The position numbers were made by a program, and so were the translations under genes. A DNA stretch of 48,602 bases from a bacterium (GTDB taxonomy: Bacteria > Planctomycetota > SZUA-567): contig QKCJ01000053.1 of the NCBI GenBank assembly GCA_003245715.1, positions 1 to 48,602 of the forward strand, in the 5' to 3' direction. Below the pieces are notes generated by a model. The model was not told the origin of the DNA. It saw only the letters and a program-made list of their open reading frames with translations, and searched no databases. The number at the start of each line of letters is the position of its first letter. The first letter of the stretch is position 1. This document shows, piece by piece, positions 16,034 to 25,904 of this stretch.

Positions 16034-18739
16034 TCAGCTTTCAGCGCCGGAGCAGTCAATAACGGAGCCGATATGTTTCTCGATCCACTTGGATACCATC
16101 ACACCGGTTACCGATGCCCAGACCGCCAGAAGCAGTAATACGCCCCAGTCCTGCCAGTCAAGACGGGCTAGTCCGAAGAAGGTGTTTACTTCAGGACAGT
16201 AGATAATAAAGAGCTGGGTGATTGCCGCAAGCCCAAGGCCGAAACAGAGCCACGGGTTGCTCCAGATGCTGAGAGTATCAAAAGTACGGATGACAAAGAT
16301 ACGGACAAAGGCGTAAACCACAATTCCGGTAAAGGCCATTGTCTGCGCGTACATAAGCTGGACTTCCGGCGGATGCTTGGCGTTAAGGAGTTTGTACGCC
16401 ACCCAGAAGACAATAAAGTTCTCGACACCTTTTTTAAGACCGATTATGACCGTCGTCCAGATAACTCCTTTATTGAGTATGTGTTCGTCATGCGGGCGCG
16501 GCTTGCGCTTCATGAGCCCCGGGTTTGGCGGGTCAATTCCCAGAGCAATCGCCGGCATCACGTCCGTCAGGATATTAATCCACAAGACCATGACCGCAGT
16601 AAGGGTCTGCCACCCCATCAGCGCTCCGAGCATAACGGTAAGAACTTCACCGATATTACAGGTCAGCAGATAGTTGACAAACTTGCGGATGTTGTCAAAG
16701 ATGCGCCGACCTTCTTCGATTGCGCCGACAATTGTCGCGTAGTTGTCATCAAGAAGGACAAGTCCCGCTGCCTGCTTGGCCGCGTCTGTTCCGCGCAGTC
16801 CCATGGCTAGGCCAACATCAGCCTGCTTGAGGGCGGGGGAGTCATTAACGCCGTCACCGGTCATGGCCGCAAAGTGCTTGTTGGCCTGAATGGCCTTGAG
16901 GACGCGGAGCTTGACCATCGGCGTTGCCCGGGCGACAATGTCGATGTCGTTGACCTGCGAGCGCAAGGTGATGTCATCCATCTTTTCGATGTCGGTGCCG
17001 TTTACCGCGCGGTCGCCCATGCCGAGGCGGTTGGCGATTGCTTTGGCGGTAATGGCGTGGTCGCCGGTAATCATGACTGTGCGGATGCCGGCGCCCATGG
17101 CTTCAGCGAGTGCGTCCTTGACTTCAGGGCGTGGCGGGTCGATCATTCCGGCAAGGCCGACAAAGGCGAGATTTTCTTCAGAATCCTCGGCTTTTTCACT
17201 GTCGGCAATTTCCCGTCCGGCAACTGCCAGAACGCGCAGCGCCTGCGCCTGCATGTGTTCAAGGTTCTCTTTTATGGCGTTTCGGTCTTCATCTGAGATC
17301 TCCACGAATTTGCCGTGGATGTAAATGCTTTTGCAGCGCTCTAGGATTACTTCAGGCGCGCCCTTGGTAATGGCGATTTTTCTGCCGTCAAAGTTATGGA
17401 CGGTAGTCATGCGCTGGCGGTCGGAGGTGAAGGGAACTTCGTCAATGCGGGGGTGCTTTTCGGCAAACTCGGCAGAATCATAGCCGCCCTTTTCCGCAGC
17501 AACGCGCAAGGCAATTTCGGTCGGGTCCCCCATATAGGTGATCTCGCCGTCTTTCTCGATTTTCTTTGAGTCGTTGCATAAGAGCATACCAAGCAGTGGC
17601 AGCCTGAGCCTTTCGCTGCCGACATGACGCGTTTGGATCTCACCATTTTTGGCGTCATAGCCTTCACCGGTTACATAATAAGGTTCGTGTCCGGCAACAT
17701 AAAGCGACTGCACTGTCATCTCGTTTTTGGTAAGCGTACCGGTTTTGTCCGAGCAGATCGTATCGACGCTGCCAAGAGACTCGACAATTGCCAGGCGTCT
17801 TGAGAGGGCTTTTCTTCTGGCCATCTGCTGCGCCCCCATCGCCAGGGCAAAGGAGAGAACAACCGGCAGACTCTCAGGAATCGCACCAACACCCAGTGAC
17901 ATTGAGAAGAGCGCGATTTCGGTATTGCTCTTGTCGTGGTGCAGCCAGAGCAGCAGGGCGGTGATGACAACCAGAAAGAGAACGACAAAGGTGATCTGTT
18001 TTGATAGTTTATCCACTTCAAGCTCGAATGAGGTTTTTGGGGTTTTGGTTTCCTGCAAGGCTTTGGCAATTGTACCAAGCTCGGTCTTCATTCCAGTATT
18101 GCAGGCTACGGCTTTACCGGTTCCGCGTACAACCGTAGTCCCGCTGTAGACCATGCAGAAACGGTCACCGAGCGGGGCGCTCTCCTCAACCTTGCCGTAT
18201 TTCTTCTCGGCCGGCAGGGATTCGCCTGTCAGCATCGCTTCGTCACAGGAAAGGGCGTGCGCCTCAAGCAGCAACGCATCCGCCGGTACTTTCATGCCTT
18301 CCTCGAGGAGGATGATGTCGCCGGGGATTATCTGCTCGCTGTCAATCTCAACAGGCGTACCGTCACGCAGGACATTTACCTTTGCCGTGAGCAGGTTCTT
18401 CAGGCCGCTCATAATGCGGCTGGCCTTGTACTCCTGATAAAACGCCAGACTGGTATTGATAATCAGGATTGCAATAATAAAGATCGCATCAGTAAAGTCT
18501 TTGACGAAAAACGCCAGAATTGCCGCTACATAAAGAACAAGGTTGAAAAATCCTCGCAGCTGGACCTTGAGAATGTCCCAGGGAGTCTCCTGTTTTTCCT
18601 CGGCAAGCTTGTTGAGGCCGAATTTCTTCAGGCGCTGCTCGACATCCGTGCCTGAAAGACCATTTCCCGAGGATTCAAGTTTCTCAAGTACCTCCGGTGC
18701 ATCCTTGGCATACCATTTTATATTATCTTCTTCCGCCAT
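16034..18739 (-). CDS. P-type cation ATPase, P2A (Ca2+-ATPase/SERCA) type
   Basis: 901 residues with the full P2-type order: N-terminal cation-ATPase domain, M1-M2, actuator domain (LTGESLP), M3-M4 (GAIPESLPVV), phosphorylation loop ICSDKTGTLT (Asp331), nucleotide domain (ITKGAPE), hinge (MTGDGVNDSPALK), then M5-M10. Ion-site residues resemble SERCA: Glu in M4 (PESLP for PEGLP), Asn and Glu in M5 (TCNIGEVL) and Asn/Thr/Asp in M6 (NILTD). The acidic residue of SERCA M8 is not seen, as in other bacterial members thought to move one Ca2+ per cycle. It probably exports Ca2+ using ATP. It is monocistronic and functionally unrelated to the sugar genes around it. Confidence 0.93.
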   Translation of the reverse strand: MAEEDNIKWYAKDAPEVLEKLESSGNGLSGTDVEQRLKKFGLNKLAEEKQETPWDILKVQLRGFFNLVLYVAAILAFFVKDFTDAIFIIAILIINTSLAFYQEYKASRIMSGLKNLLTAKVNVLRDGTPVEIDSEQIIPGDIILLEEGMKVPADALLLEAHALSCDEAMLTGESLPAEKKYGKVEESAPLGDRFCMVYSGTTVVRGTGKAVACNTGMKTELGTIAKALQETKTPKTSFELEVDKLSKQITFVVLFLVVITALLLWLHHDKSNTEIALFSMSLGVGAIPESLPVVLSFALAMGAQQMARRKALSRRLAIVESLGSVDTICSDKTGTLTKNEMTVQSLYVAGHEPYYVTGEGYDAKNGEIQTRHVGSERLRLPLLGMLLCNDSKKIEKDGEITYMGDPTEIALRVAAEKGGYDSAEFAEKHPRIDEVPFTSDRQRMTTVHNFDGRKIAITKGAPEVILERCKSIYIHGKFVEISDEDRNAIKENLEHMQAQALRVLAVAGREIADSEKAEDSEENLAFVGLAGMIDPPRPEVKDALAEAMGAGIRTVMITGDHAITAKAIANRLGMGDRAVNGTDIEKMDDITLRSQVNDIDIVARATPMVKLRVLKAIQANKHFAAMTGDGVNDSPALKQADVGLAMGLRGTDAAKQAAGLVLLDDNYATIVGAIEEGRRIFDNIRKFVNYLLTCNIGEVLTVMLGALMGWQTLTAVMVLWINILTDVMPAIALGIDPPNPGLMKRKPRPHDEHILNKGVIWTTVIIGLKKGVENFIVFWVAYKLLNAKHPPEVQLMYAQTMAFTGIVVYAFVRIFVIRTFDTLSIWSNPWLCFGLGLAAITQLFIIYCPEVNTFFGLARLDWQDWGVLLLLAVWASVTGVMVSKWIEKHIGSVIDCSGAES

Positions 18740-18961
18740 ATCTTCCCTTTCCCACTAGTGTGATTTGAGCATAAGTTAATACTTAACCACTACTTCTGTT
18801 TTTTGTCAAGCTTAAATAGTTTTCTTGAATAAATACGGCAATTTCAAGTTGTTTCCGGCTTATCAACTGCTTTAGCTGCCATGTGTTATAAAAGTTTGCA
18901 CATTTCTTCGTGAGTTACCGAAGAGCAATTTTATTTGAGCTGAAAATATTTAATAAAAAAG

Positions 18962-18989
18962 TTGCACAGCAGATTTACTAAAGTATATT
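18962..18989 (+). promoter_or_regulatory. Sigma70-like promoter of the second pseudopilin cluster
   Basis: TTGCAC (18962-18967), 16-bp spacer and TATATT (18984-18989), about 110 bp before the pseudopilin start. The inverted repeat TACTAA (18976-18981)/TTAGTA (18988-18993) surrounds the -10 and could be an operator. The rest of 18740-19100 is AT-rich with no gene recognised. Confidence 0.45.
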
Positions 18990-19100
18990 AGTAGTGCGGT
19001 GCGGCAGTTTTTGGGATATACTAAAGAAAGATGCGAATCTGTTAATGAATGTTGATTATCTGGGTGCTTCAGCCAGCCGACTTTTACTGGGAGGCTTATA

Positions 19101-19763
19101 ATGGTTCAGAGAAAACTCACAAAATTCACGCTTATTGAGATGCTGGTGGTGATTGCGATTATCAGCATTCTGGCGTCGGTGCTGATGCCTTCTCTGCAGA
19201 ATTCGCTGAAAATGGCCAGAGCTACAATGTGCGCAAACAATCTGAAGCAGATTGGCCTGACGGTTAATTATTACCTCGGGGACTATAATAACTATTACCC
19301 GGCGCCATGGGAGAATGCCGATACCTGGCTGCGCAAGATTTCGCGGATATATATGTATGAGAATGATTACGTAAAAACTTTGGTTGCCTTCAAGAATGAC
19401 AGCGCCGTGATCGCGCGTTGTCCCGAGAGGGAATACAGTGTCGAGGAGTATCGCTCACTCAGCTCGCACGGGGATTACTGGCTGACATATGGTGTGAATT
19501 ACTCATACTTCGGGACTGATGCGGGAAAGGCTCCGCGGTCGGCGACAGCGCTGAAAAATCCCTCCAAAAAGATTTACGCGGCGGATACCAAAGGCACTAA
19601 CGCCTATGATCATATAATAAACTATACCTGGTCTTCTGCTCTGCCTGAGGCGCGCCATAACAATACAGCCAATACCCTGTGGGCAGACGGGCATGTTCAG
19701 GCGAAGATACTTGAAGACTTCTGCTACACATCAGACAATCGCAAGGCGTGGTGGGAATGGTGA
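19101..19763 (+). CDS. Prepilin-type pseudopilin, copy 2
   Basis: 220 residues with a very short leader (MVQRKLTK) before the cleavage site and helix [29 protein letters not shown] follows, and the C-terminal signature ARHNNTANTLWADGHV is an exact H-x9-DG motif. A GGGAGG Shine-Dalgarno precedes the ATG. It would be processed by prepilin peptidase and act in a type II secretion-like or pilus-like assembly. It leads a three-gene set: pseudopilin, DNRLRE/CBM96-like protein (50 bp downstream) and secreted glycosidase. The soluble domain differs from copies 1 and 3, suggesting partner-specific variants. Confidence 0.9.
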   Translation: MVQRKLTKFTLIEMLVVIAIISILASVLMPSLQNSLKMARATMCANNLKQIGLTVNYYLGDYNNYYPAPWENADTWLRKISRIYMYENDYVKTLVAFKNDSAVIARCPEREYSVEEYRSLSSHGDYWLTYGVNYSYFGTDAGKAPRSATALKNPSKKIYAADTKGTNAYDHIINYTWSSALPEARHNNTANTLWADGHVQAKILEDFCYTSDNRKAWWEW

Positions 19764-19813
19764 GTCGGGGTTCATTCGTTTTGCTCTTAATATAAACATA
19801 AAAAGGAGAAAAA

Positions 19814-20467
19814 ATGCCTTCATTTGTAAAGGTTATTGGGGTTTGTATTGTAATCGTTCTTGGCTCGGCGGTTGCCGGTGCGGGTGAAAAGGTACGGATT
19901 GATTTGGTTCCGGCTGCTGACGGGGATCTTATCGGTTCGAGTAAGGACAATATTTATGACAAGGTCTCATCATCAATCAACGACAGCAAAAGCCCGATTG
20001 AGCTTAAGGTTGGTGAGGTGTGGGGGAACAACCGTAAGGTTATACTTGAGTTTATTCTGCCCGAATCAATCAAGGGTAGGGAGATAAAATCGGCTACTCT
20101 GCATCTTTGGCCTAATGGAAAATTTGGGCATTTTCCTGATACTGAAGGGGCGGGACCTGAGAGCCGGATGTATTATTATACGGGAAGTAATGTCGATGAA
20201 AAAGTAAGCAAGGAAGATAATGACGGGGGGATGCTGATCGGCACGGTACTGGCAAAAGATTTGAAGTTGACCTCTAAAAAGGGTGTGGTGCTTGATGTGC
20301 TGGTTGCTGTTGATGAGGCGGTTAAAAATAATGCTGAAGGGGTTGGTTTCAGGATAGAGCGGTTGCCTGAAAGCGAAAAAAATATTGCCTGGCGTTTTCG
20401 CAGCAGTGAATTCGGTCAGAAATACGGAGCAAATTTCAGTCCTTACCTGTTGATTGAACTCAAATAG
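19814..20467 (+). CDS. Secreted DNRLRE/CBM96-like beta-sandwich protein
   Basis: 217 residues. The signal peptide (MPSFVKVIGVCIVIVLGSAVAGA) is followed by one beta-rich domain. The pattern NRKVILEFILPESIKGREIKSATLHLW matches the core of DNRLRE/CBM96 domains, in which 'R..L.FDL..I..G..I.SA.L.L' is typical; SPYLLIEL is the usual closing strand. CBM96 members bind polysaccharides such as alginate, but many DNRLRE domains are structural. It is a single-domain protein, with no catalytic residues recognisable. AAAAAGGAG precedes the ATG. It sits between a pseudopilin and a secreted glycosidase and may hold or present the enzyme or bind its polymer. Confidence 0.65.
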   Translation: MPSFVKVIGVCIVIVLGSAVAGAGEKVRIDLVPAADGDLIGSSKDNIYDKVSSSINDSKSPIELKVGEVWGNNRKVILEFILPESIKGREIKSATLHLWPNGKFGHFPDTEGAGPESRMYYYTGSNVDEKVSKEDNDGGMLIGTVLAKDLKLTSKKGVVLDVLVAVDEAVKNNAEGVGFRIERLPESEKNIAWRFRSSEFGQKYGANFSPYLLIELK

Positions 20468-20541
20468 ATTCAGGCGTTACCAGATAAGAAGTTTTCTTTG
20501 CTGATTGGTCTGTCCGAGTGGATATAACCGGAGATGTTGTT

Positions 20542-23500
20542 ATGGAAAATATGGTTTTCAGGCGGGGGCTTCTGGCCTTGTTGTGTCTGATTGGAATTTC
20601 ATTTTGTGCTGAACTGAGAATTATCCCTGAGAAAGGTGCGCTCAACCCGCGTGTACCGATTATCAAACCTGATGACAGCGGTGCCAGAGGTAAAGCGGTT
20701 AATTTTGAAAAAGCGTTTTTCACTTACAATCTCCAGCCGCATCTTTTGTTTGAAGGGGCTGCGACGGTACGCTTTTTTGTCAGGGATGATAAAAGACAGG
20801 AAGAGAAGGATCTTCTGACACTAACCGGAAATGACGGCGGCACGTTGTCGTTTAATGTCAGTAGTGCCGCAACCGGCCGTGTTCCATTTCTTGAATTTAA
20901 AGACGCAAAAGGTAGAACTGTTAAAACCCGGTTGTCAGAGAAAATAACCGATAAATGGCAGGAGGTAATTCTTTCATGGCAGGGACAGGATGCGACACTG
21001 AAATTGGGCGGCAAAAAATATACCCTTAAAATTTCCGCTGGTTTTGACCCGGCAAGTTTCACCTGCCAGAGCTGGCATATTGATGAGTTGTTGATTACCG
21101 CGTCCAATGGCACGGCGGAAATAGACTGGGAGAACGATTATTCGGCAAAGCTGACTGTCAATAGCCGTGGGGGGATCGGTGTGCAGGTTACGGGGTTTGA
21201 TACCTATGTTATTTCAGATGACAAAAGCAAACGCGATTATCCTGTTGTCATGATAACTAACAGCAGTGAAAAAGCCGGGAGTGTCAAGCTTGATTTTAAG
21301 GTGAGCAGTGAAATTAATGGATTTGATAAAAGCTGGAGTGATACGGTTAATATTGCGGCAAAGACTGCGGAAAATTATTATATCAAATTTCCATTCGAGC
21401 TGAAAAACGATATCTATCATCTCAATCTTTCTATCAGTTACGGAAAAGTAAATATCGCCGGGAAAAAGAACTTTGTCTTTGTTGAGCGGCTTGCGGAAAA
21501 AGCGGGAGCAGGTAAATTCGGGTTGCACAATTATCATGCCAAGGATTTTGGCTACTGGCCGGATGCTTTGCCGGTTGATATTGCGCACCGCTATCTGCGC
21601 TGGGGGTATGTTGAGGGACCGGCGTGGGTGCGGGACTATAACGGTGATTATGGAATAGACCCGGAGCTTTCTTCTGAGAACTGGCACTGGAATCATGTTC
21701 TTGACTGGATGGTTCTAAGCGGCAAGCGCCCGTTAATCAGTATGCAGAGTTATCCGCTACTGGAGCGCCACAGGGATTATCCTTATAAAGTGAAGATGCG
21801 CAAGCGTCCCTGGGGTGTTACCGGCGGTTTCCCCAAACTCGATAAATTCGCACGGTTTATGGATGAGGCGGCAAAGCGTTATAAGGGTAAGGCGTTTATG
21901 TGGGAGGTTGAGAATGAACCTAACAGCGCCTATATGCCGGAGAATCCTGAGGACTACTGGAAGATCTGCAAGGTTGTTTATGACAAGGTGAAAAAATATA
22001 CTCCAACAGCGAGGGTCTTTGTCATCAGCGGTACCAGTAATTTCCCGGCATGGATGGGAAAAGCGCTTGCCGCCGGCAAGGGTCAGAAATTTTACGACGG
22101 GATCAGCTGGCATACATATTCACGTGAAGCGCCTGACAAATCCGGGCTGCAGGAACTGATACTTGACGCGAAGAAACTTGTTAAACCAGAAACGCCTCTG
22201 ATTAACAGTGAGACCGGCATGGTGACGGCTAAGCGTGAAGTTGTTGACAAGCCGCTTTCGCAGCAATATGTCGATCAGATGATTAATGATGCCCATCCGG
22301 CCTTTGTTTCAAGCGGGGCGTGGCCGGGCAAGATCATGAGTGAATTTCAGACCTCGCGCGGGATTGTAAAAAATGTTGTCCTGAATTTTATTGAAGGGGT
22401 TGAAGCGTATGTTTTCTTCGGCTGGTCACCCTCACGGCCTGTTATAAATGGTGACTGGTTTAAAACCGATAAGACGCCGGCATTTCAGATACTGACTGCG
22501 ACAAGAAAAGGCGAGATAACTCCTAACCTTTATACACTGGCAATCGCGGTATGTACGGCGCAGTTTGAACCGGTTAATCTCAAGGCTGCAAAAAAAGAAA
22601 TTAAGTCATATGGCGTGAGAGGCGGGATCTTCTCCAAGCAGGCAGGGGGCGAGCTGGCCGTACTCTGGTCGCCCACCGGTTCATCATCCGCGCTTATCAG
22701 AAGTTCGCAGGGGCAAATTGATCTTTACAGTGTATGGGGACGGCACTCGGTCTTAAAGCCTACCGGTAAAGCCGCGGGTAATGAAAATATTTTCAGGATT
22801 GAGCTTGATGAAAACCCGGTGTATCTGCATACGAAAAATACCGGCATGAGTTTTATTCCGTCACCTGTTGAAAGTGTTCTCAGTACAGCTACCGGAGTGA
22901 ATTCAGGTAATATCAGTATTAATTTCAATAACTATTCTGATAAGGAAATCAGGCTTACGGTCAAGGCTCCGGGCAGTGGCGATATAAGTTTCAGTCCTGA
23001 TAATAATGTTCTGACAATTGCCCCGAAGCAGTATGCTACCTTTACAACGGCGTATGTGCTTAATAATTCCAAGAGCAAGCTTAAAGAATTGAATCTGCCG
23101 TTTAAGATCGCTCAGGACAACGCTGGTGATTTTGACTGCATGGTTAATATGGAGCGGAAGAAAGTTATAACCTTGCCGCGAATCAGTGAAGACGCCGGGC
23201 TTGCGAATCTTAAGGATTACACCAAAAATATGCTGAAGCATAATCTTGATTCTGTCGACCGGGTTACAATAGGCCGTCCGCCAAAGTTTGCGTCAATTCA
23301 GGAAGATTATTTCTGGGGCGGTAAAGATGAGCTTTCGGCAGAGGTCTTCACGGGTTATAACAATAAAGGTTTATATCTTTATCTCCGGGTTAATGACCAG
23401 CACGGGATTGTTCCAGCGAACTGGCCGGGTATTGATGGAAGCTCTATTGAACTTTTCTTTGATCTGCGTTCCGCGAAAAAAGGATTCGGCGAGAGCTTTT

Positions 23501-23832
23501 ATGGCAGGGGCGTTTATCAGATTCTTGCCCTGCCAAACATCAAAGAAACGGGCAGCATTAAAACTTGGTCGCCTCAGTCAACAGATATTAATCAGCAGGG
23601 GCTAAAGGCGCTTGGCGGACCTGAGGGTAAAAACCGTTATTGGCTGGCTGTATTTATGCCATGGAGCATGGCGGGAAATAATGGTAATCCTCCGGCAAAG
23701 ATTTCTTTTGATGTTGGCGTCAACGGTCCATTTGCCGGGAAAGCAAAACGTAAAACCCAGATGCTGCTCTTTGGCACGGTAAGTAATTTTAAAAATACCT
23801 CAGGCTTTGCTTTGTCGATGCTTGAAAAATAA
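20542..23832 (+). CDS. Secreted clan GH-A glycosidase with C-terminal CBM9-like domain
   Basis: 1096 residues from ATG 20542, chosen because GGAG lies eight bases upstream; an in-frame GTG at 20518 lacks a site. The signal peptide ends near GISFCA. About 25-310 is beta-rich. About 315-640 is a TIM barrel with WEVENEPNS (acid/base Glu459) and LINSETGMV (nucleophile Glu557), the clan GH-A pair with spacing like GH39/GH5-type enzymes. About 660-870 is beta-rich. About 880-1096 resembles a CBM9/DOMON domain (YNNKGLYLYLRVNDQHG, SSIELFFDLRS). It is secreted and probably cuts a polysaccharide; the family number and sugar cannot be fixed by eye. A terminator follows. Confidence 0.82.
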   Translation: MENMVFRRGLLALLCLIGISFCAELRIIPEKGALNPRVPIIKPDDSGARGKAVNFEKAFFTYNLQPHLLFEGAATVRFFVRDDKRQEEKDLLTLTGNDGGTLSFNVSSAATGRVPFLEFKDAKGRTVKTRLSEKITDKWQEVILSWQGQDATLKLGGKKYTLKISAGFDPASFTCQSWHIDELLITASNGTAEIDWENDYSAKLTVNSRGGIGVQVTGFDTYVISDDKSKRDYPVVMITNSSEKAGSVKLDFKVSSEINGFDKSWSDTVNIAAKTAENYYIKFPFELKNDIYHLNLSISYGKVNIAGKKNFVFVERLAEKAGAGKFGLHNYHAKDFGYWPDALPVDIAHRYLRWGYVEGPAWVRDYNGDYGIDPELSSENWHWNHVLDWMVLSGKRPLISMQSYPLLERHRDYPYKVKMRKRPWGVTGGFPKLDKFARFMDEAAKRYKGKAFMWEVENEPNSAYMPENPEDYWKICKVVYDKVKKYTPTARVFVISGTSNFPAWMGKALAAGKGQKFYDGISWHTYSREAPDKSGLQELILDAKKLVKPETPLINSETGMVTAKREVVDKPLSQQYVDQMINDAHPAFVSSGAWPGKIMSEFQTSRGIVKNVVLNFIEGVEAYVFFGWSPSRPVINGDWFKTDKTPAFQILTATRKGEITPNLYTLAIAVCTAQFEPVNLKAAKKEIKSYGVRGGIFSKQAGGELAVLWSPTGSSSALIRSSQGQIDLYSVWGRHSVLKPTGKAAGNENIFRIELDENPVYLHTKNTGMSFIPSPVESVLSTATGVNSGNISINFNNYSDKEIRLTVKAPGSGDISFSPDNNVLTIAPKQYATFTTAYVLNNSKSKLKELNLPFKIAQDNAGDFDCMVNMERKKVITLPRISEDAGLANLKDYTKNMLKHNLDSVDRVTIGRPPKFASIQEDYFWGGKDELSAEVFTGYNNKGLYLYLRVNDQHGIVPANWPGIDGSSIELFFDLRSAKKGFGESFYGRGVYQILALPNIKETGSIKTWSPQSTDINQQGLKALGGPEGKNRYWLAVFMPWSMAGNNGNPPAKISFDVGVNGPFAGKAKRKTQMLLFGTVSNFKNTSGFALSMLEK

Positions 23833-23855
23833 AACCAATAGTAAAGAATAAACAG

Positions 23856-23899
23856 TAACCGGGGAGGGTGTTCGTTTGAATATTCTCCCCGGTTATTTT
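23856..23899 (+). terminator. Rho-independent terminator after the second pseudopilin cluster
   Basis: A perfect 11-bp inverted repeat (TAACCGGGGAG at 23856-23866, CTCCCCGGTTA at 23885-23895) is followed by TTTTG. It lies between the convergent glycosidase and GH127 genes. Confidence 0.85.
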
Positions 23900-23957
23900 G
23901 TGATTTGAGCCTGGTTTATGACGATTGATTCTTCTGAATGAAAAGAAAATTTTAGTT

Positions 23958-25829
23958 TCAGAAGAAGATAGAGAAGTATTCGCAGTCTTCCAGCTCCTCA
24001 TTGGCGGCTGAGGCAAAATCACAGACCGCGGTTTTAATTGAGGTGGTGCCAGAGGATAATTGCGCGTGATAGGCTGCGAAGATATCTTCTGCGGTGTAGG
24101 GTGTCAGCACGCATCTTGCCTCGTCAGCGCATATCTTGTCACCTGAGAAAATTTCATCTGTCGTACTTCCCAGCTTTTTGGTGCGCGCCAAGAGTAGCGG
24201 GCCATAAGTGATAACTGATCTTGATTCCTTTATCATGTATTCTTCAGGAAGCATATTGCTGCTCCAGCGTTTAGCATACCAGGCTGAAGTTTCTCCTTCT
24301 TCAAGATTTAGTTTGCGTATAACCGGCGAAACATCAAACCTGATAGCAAATGCTGTTTTCTTGTCAATGTTTATTTTTACATAGCCGCTGTTCTTTTCTT
24401 TGATGATTTTATCATTATAGGTAATCGTTGTTTCGTTGCTCCAGTTTGGAATCCTGAAGTAAATATTTTTCGCGGAGTTTGGGTTTACTGTTACGCTTAC
24501 ATTTCCTGACGGGAAGTTATGGCATTTTATCTCAATCTCTAGCGACTTTGTTTTTAGGGAAAAATCAGCGTACAGATTTATGTAACAGTCTTCGTCCTTT
24601 GACATGATAAACGTCTGTGCGACATTCATATAACCGCGGGGCATATTATTAACGCAGCAATGGCTATGGTTCATCTTTGCCTGTTGATGATTGTAAAGGT
24701 GATTACCGGAACTTCTGACACCGCGCGCGCCCCACTTGCCGTCTTTGCAGATCGCCGCAAGAAACGGATTGTAAAATGCCGTCTCAATTATATCAATATA
24801 CTTTATATCGCCAGTGAGGGTGTACAGGTCATAATTAACCCTTATCCAGTGGAGTACGTCGCAGGGTTCTGTAATCGCATTAAGCTTTGTTGAGGCATGG
24901 TGGAAAATATCATTATAGCCTACGCTGTAAACCGTGTTCATTTCATACTTCAACAGAAGTTCATGAATTGCGAGAACGGTTGAAAAATATTTTTCTTCAC
25001 CGGTAACCTTGTAGAGTTCAATCAAGCCCTCAAGGCAGGACATCAGTTCGTACGCTTTTGCCCATTTCGCCGGATCACCATACCATTGATCCAGGGGCTT
25101 TGCCGTTTTTGCGTTTGTGATAAGATTTGGCCACGTGCCATCCTCGCGTTCCCAGTTTCCTGTGATCTCAAGGGCAAAGTACAGATAGGTTTTGTCGTTG
25201 GTTATTTCATGGAGCAGGAGCATCGGTTTTAATATTGAGCAGCTGGGAAGCCCGGAGAAAGTTCCGGTTTCTGCTATGTTAATGCCTCTGTCATGTAACT
25301 GGTTTATCAGATGATTGGCAAACTTGACGGTCGCTGCCAAAATTTCTTTGTCGTCAGTGAGTCTGTAGCTTTCAATCAGGCCCCATAAGGTGTATTTGCG
25401 GCACCAGATATTCCAGTTCCAGTCACACTCCCAGCCCAGAAGCTCTTTGGTTTTTTTTGTGTCTGTCACCTTTAGAAATAACTGGTCACGGTAGGTTCCG
25501 ATATAGCCGTCCTCGTCCTGCAGGGCTATCAGATTGCGTGCAGCCTGCTTTATGAAGTCCTTTAATTCGCTATTCTCAGAGTAACGGCAGACCTCAGCCG
25601 CGCTGATTATCCACTTCCCCCAGAACTCGCCCTGCCAGATCCCGTGAACCCCCGAAGCGTCATCAAGTTTATTTCTGAAGGCGTCTTCGGTTTCCTTATA
25701 GATGACATTTTTCGCATTGTCAGAATAAATCCGCTGATAAAAAAAGCGATCCATATCCGCGCCGAATTTACCTGAAATTGTCGTCTCTGAAAGTTCAAAC
25801 GGTTCAAACATATTTTTGATCTTCATCAT
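23958..25829 (-). CDS. GH127-type beta-L-arabinofuranosidase (DUF1680 family)
   Basis: About 624 residues forming an alpha/alpha barrel followed by beta-sandwich domains. The zinc/thiol active site of GH127 is complete: EPC (Glu321, Cys323) and HCC (Cys391, Cys392) match the Glu-x-Cys and Cys-Cys of characterised HypBA1, where one Cys is the nucleophile. It would release beta-L-arabinofuranose or a related sugar. There is no signal peptide, so it is cytoplasmic. AGGAAGGAA lies just upstream of two adjacent ATGs (25829 and 25826); the second has better spacing, while the in-frame TTG at 25856 lies upstream of this site. It is divergent from an AraC regulator at 26122, its likely activator. Confidence 0.9.
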   Translation of the reverse strand: MMKIKNMFEPFELSETTISGKFGADMDRFFYQRIYSDNAKNVIYKETEDAFRNKLDDASGVHGIWQGEFWGKWIISAAEVCRYSENSELKDFIKQAARNLIALQDEDGYIGTYRDQLFLKVTDTKKTKELLGWECDWNWNIWCRKYTLWGLIESYRLTDDKEILAATVKFANHLINQLHDRGINIAETGTFSGLPSCSILKPMLLLHEITNDKTYLYFALEITGNWEREDGTWPNLITNAKTAKPLDQWYGDPAKWAKAYELMSCLEGLIELYKVTGEEKYFSTVLAIHELLLKYEMNTVYSVGYNDIFHHASTKLNAITEPCDVLHWIRVNYDLYTLTGDIKYIDIIETAFYNPFLAAICKDGKWGARGVRSSGNHLYNHQQAKMNHSHCCVNNMPRGYMNVAQTFIMSKDEDCYINLYADFSLKTKSLEIEIKCHNFPSGNVSVTVNPNSAKNIYFRIPNWSNETTITYNDKIIKEKNSGYVKINIDKKTAFAIRFDVSPVIRKLNLEEGETSAWYAKRWSSNMLPEEYMIKESRSVITYGPLLLARTKKLGSTTDEIFSGDKICADEARCVLTPYTAEDIFAAYHAQLSSGTTSIKTAVCDFASAANEELEDCEYFSIFF

Positions 25830-25904
25830 ATTCCTTCCTGAATTTTTCTTGTTCAATCAGAGGATACCCCAGAGTTGAAAATTTAACCAATAGCTTATAT
25901 TCCA

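Noticed and set aside
24654..24659. Adjacent cysteines in the GH127 protein as a possible metal-binding anomaly
   Set aside because: They are the normal active-site Cys-Cys pair of the GH127 family, not an oddity.
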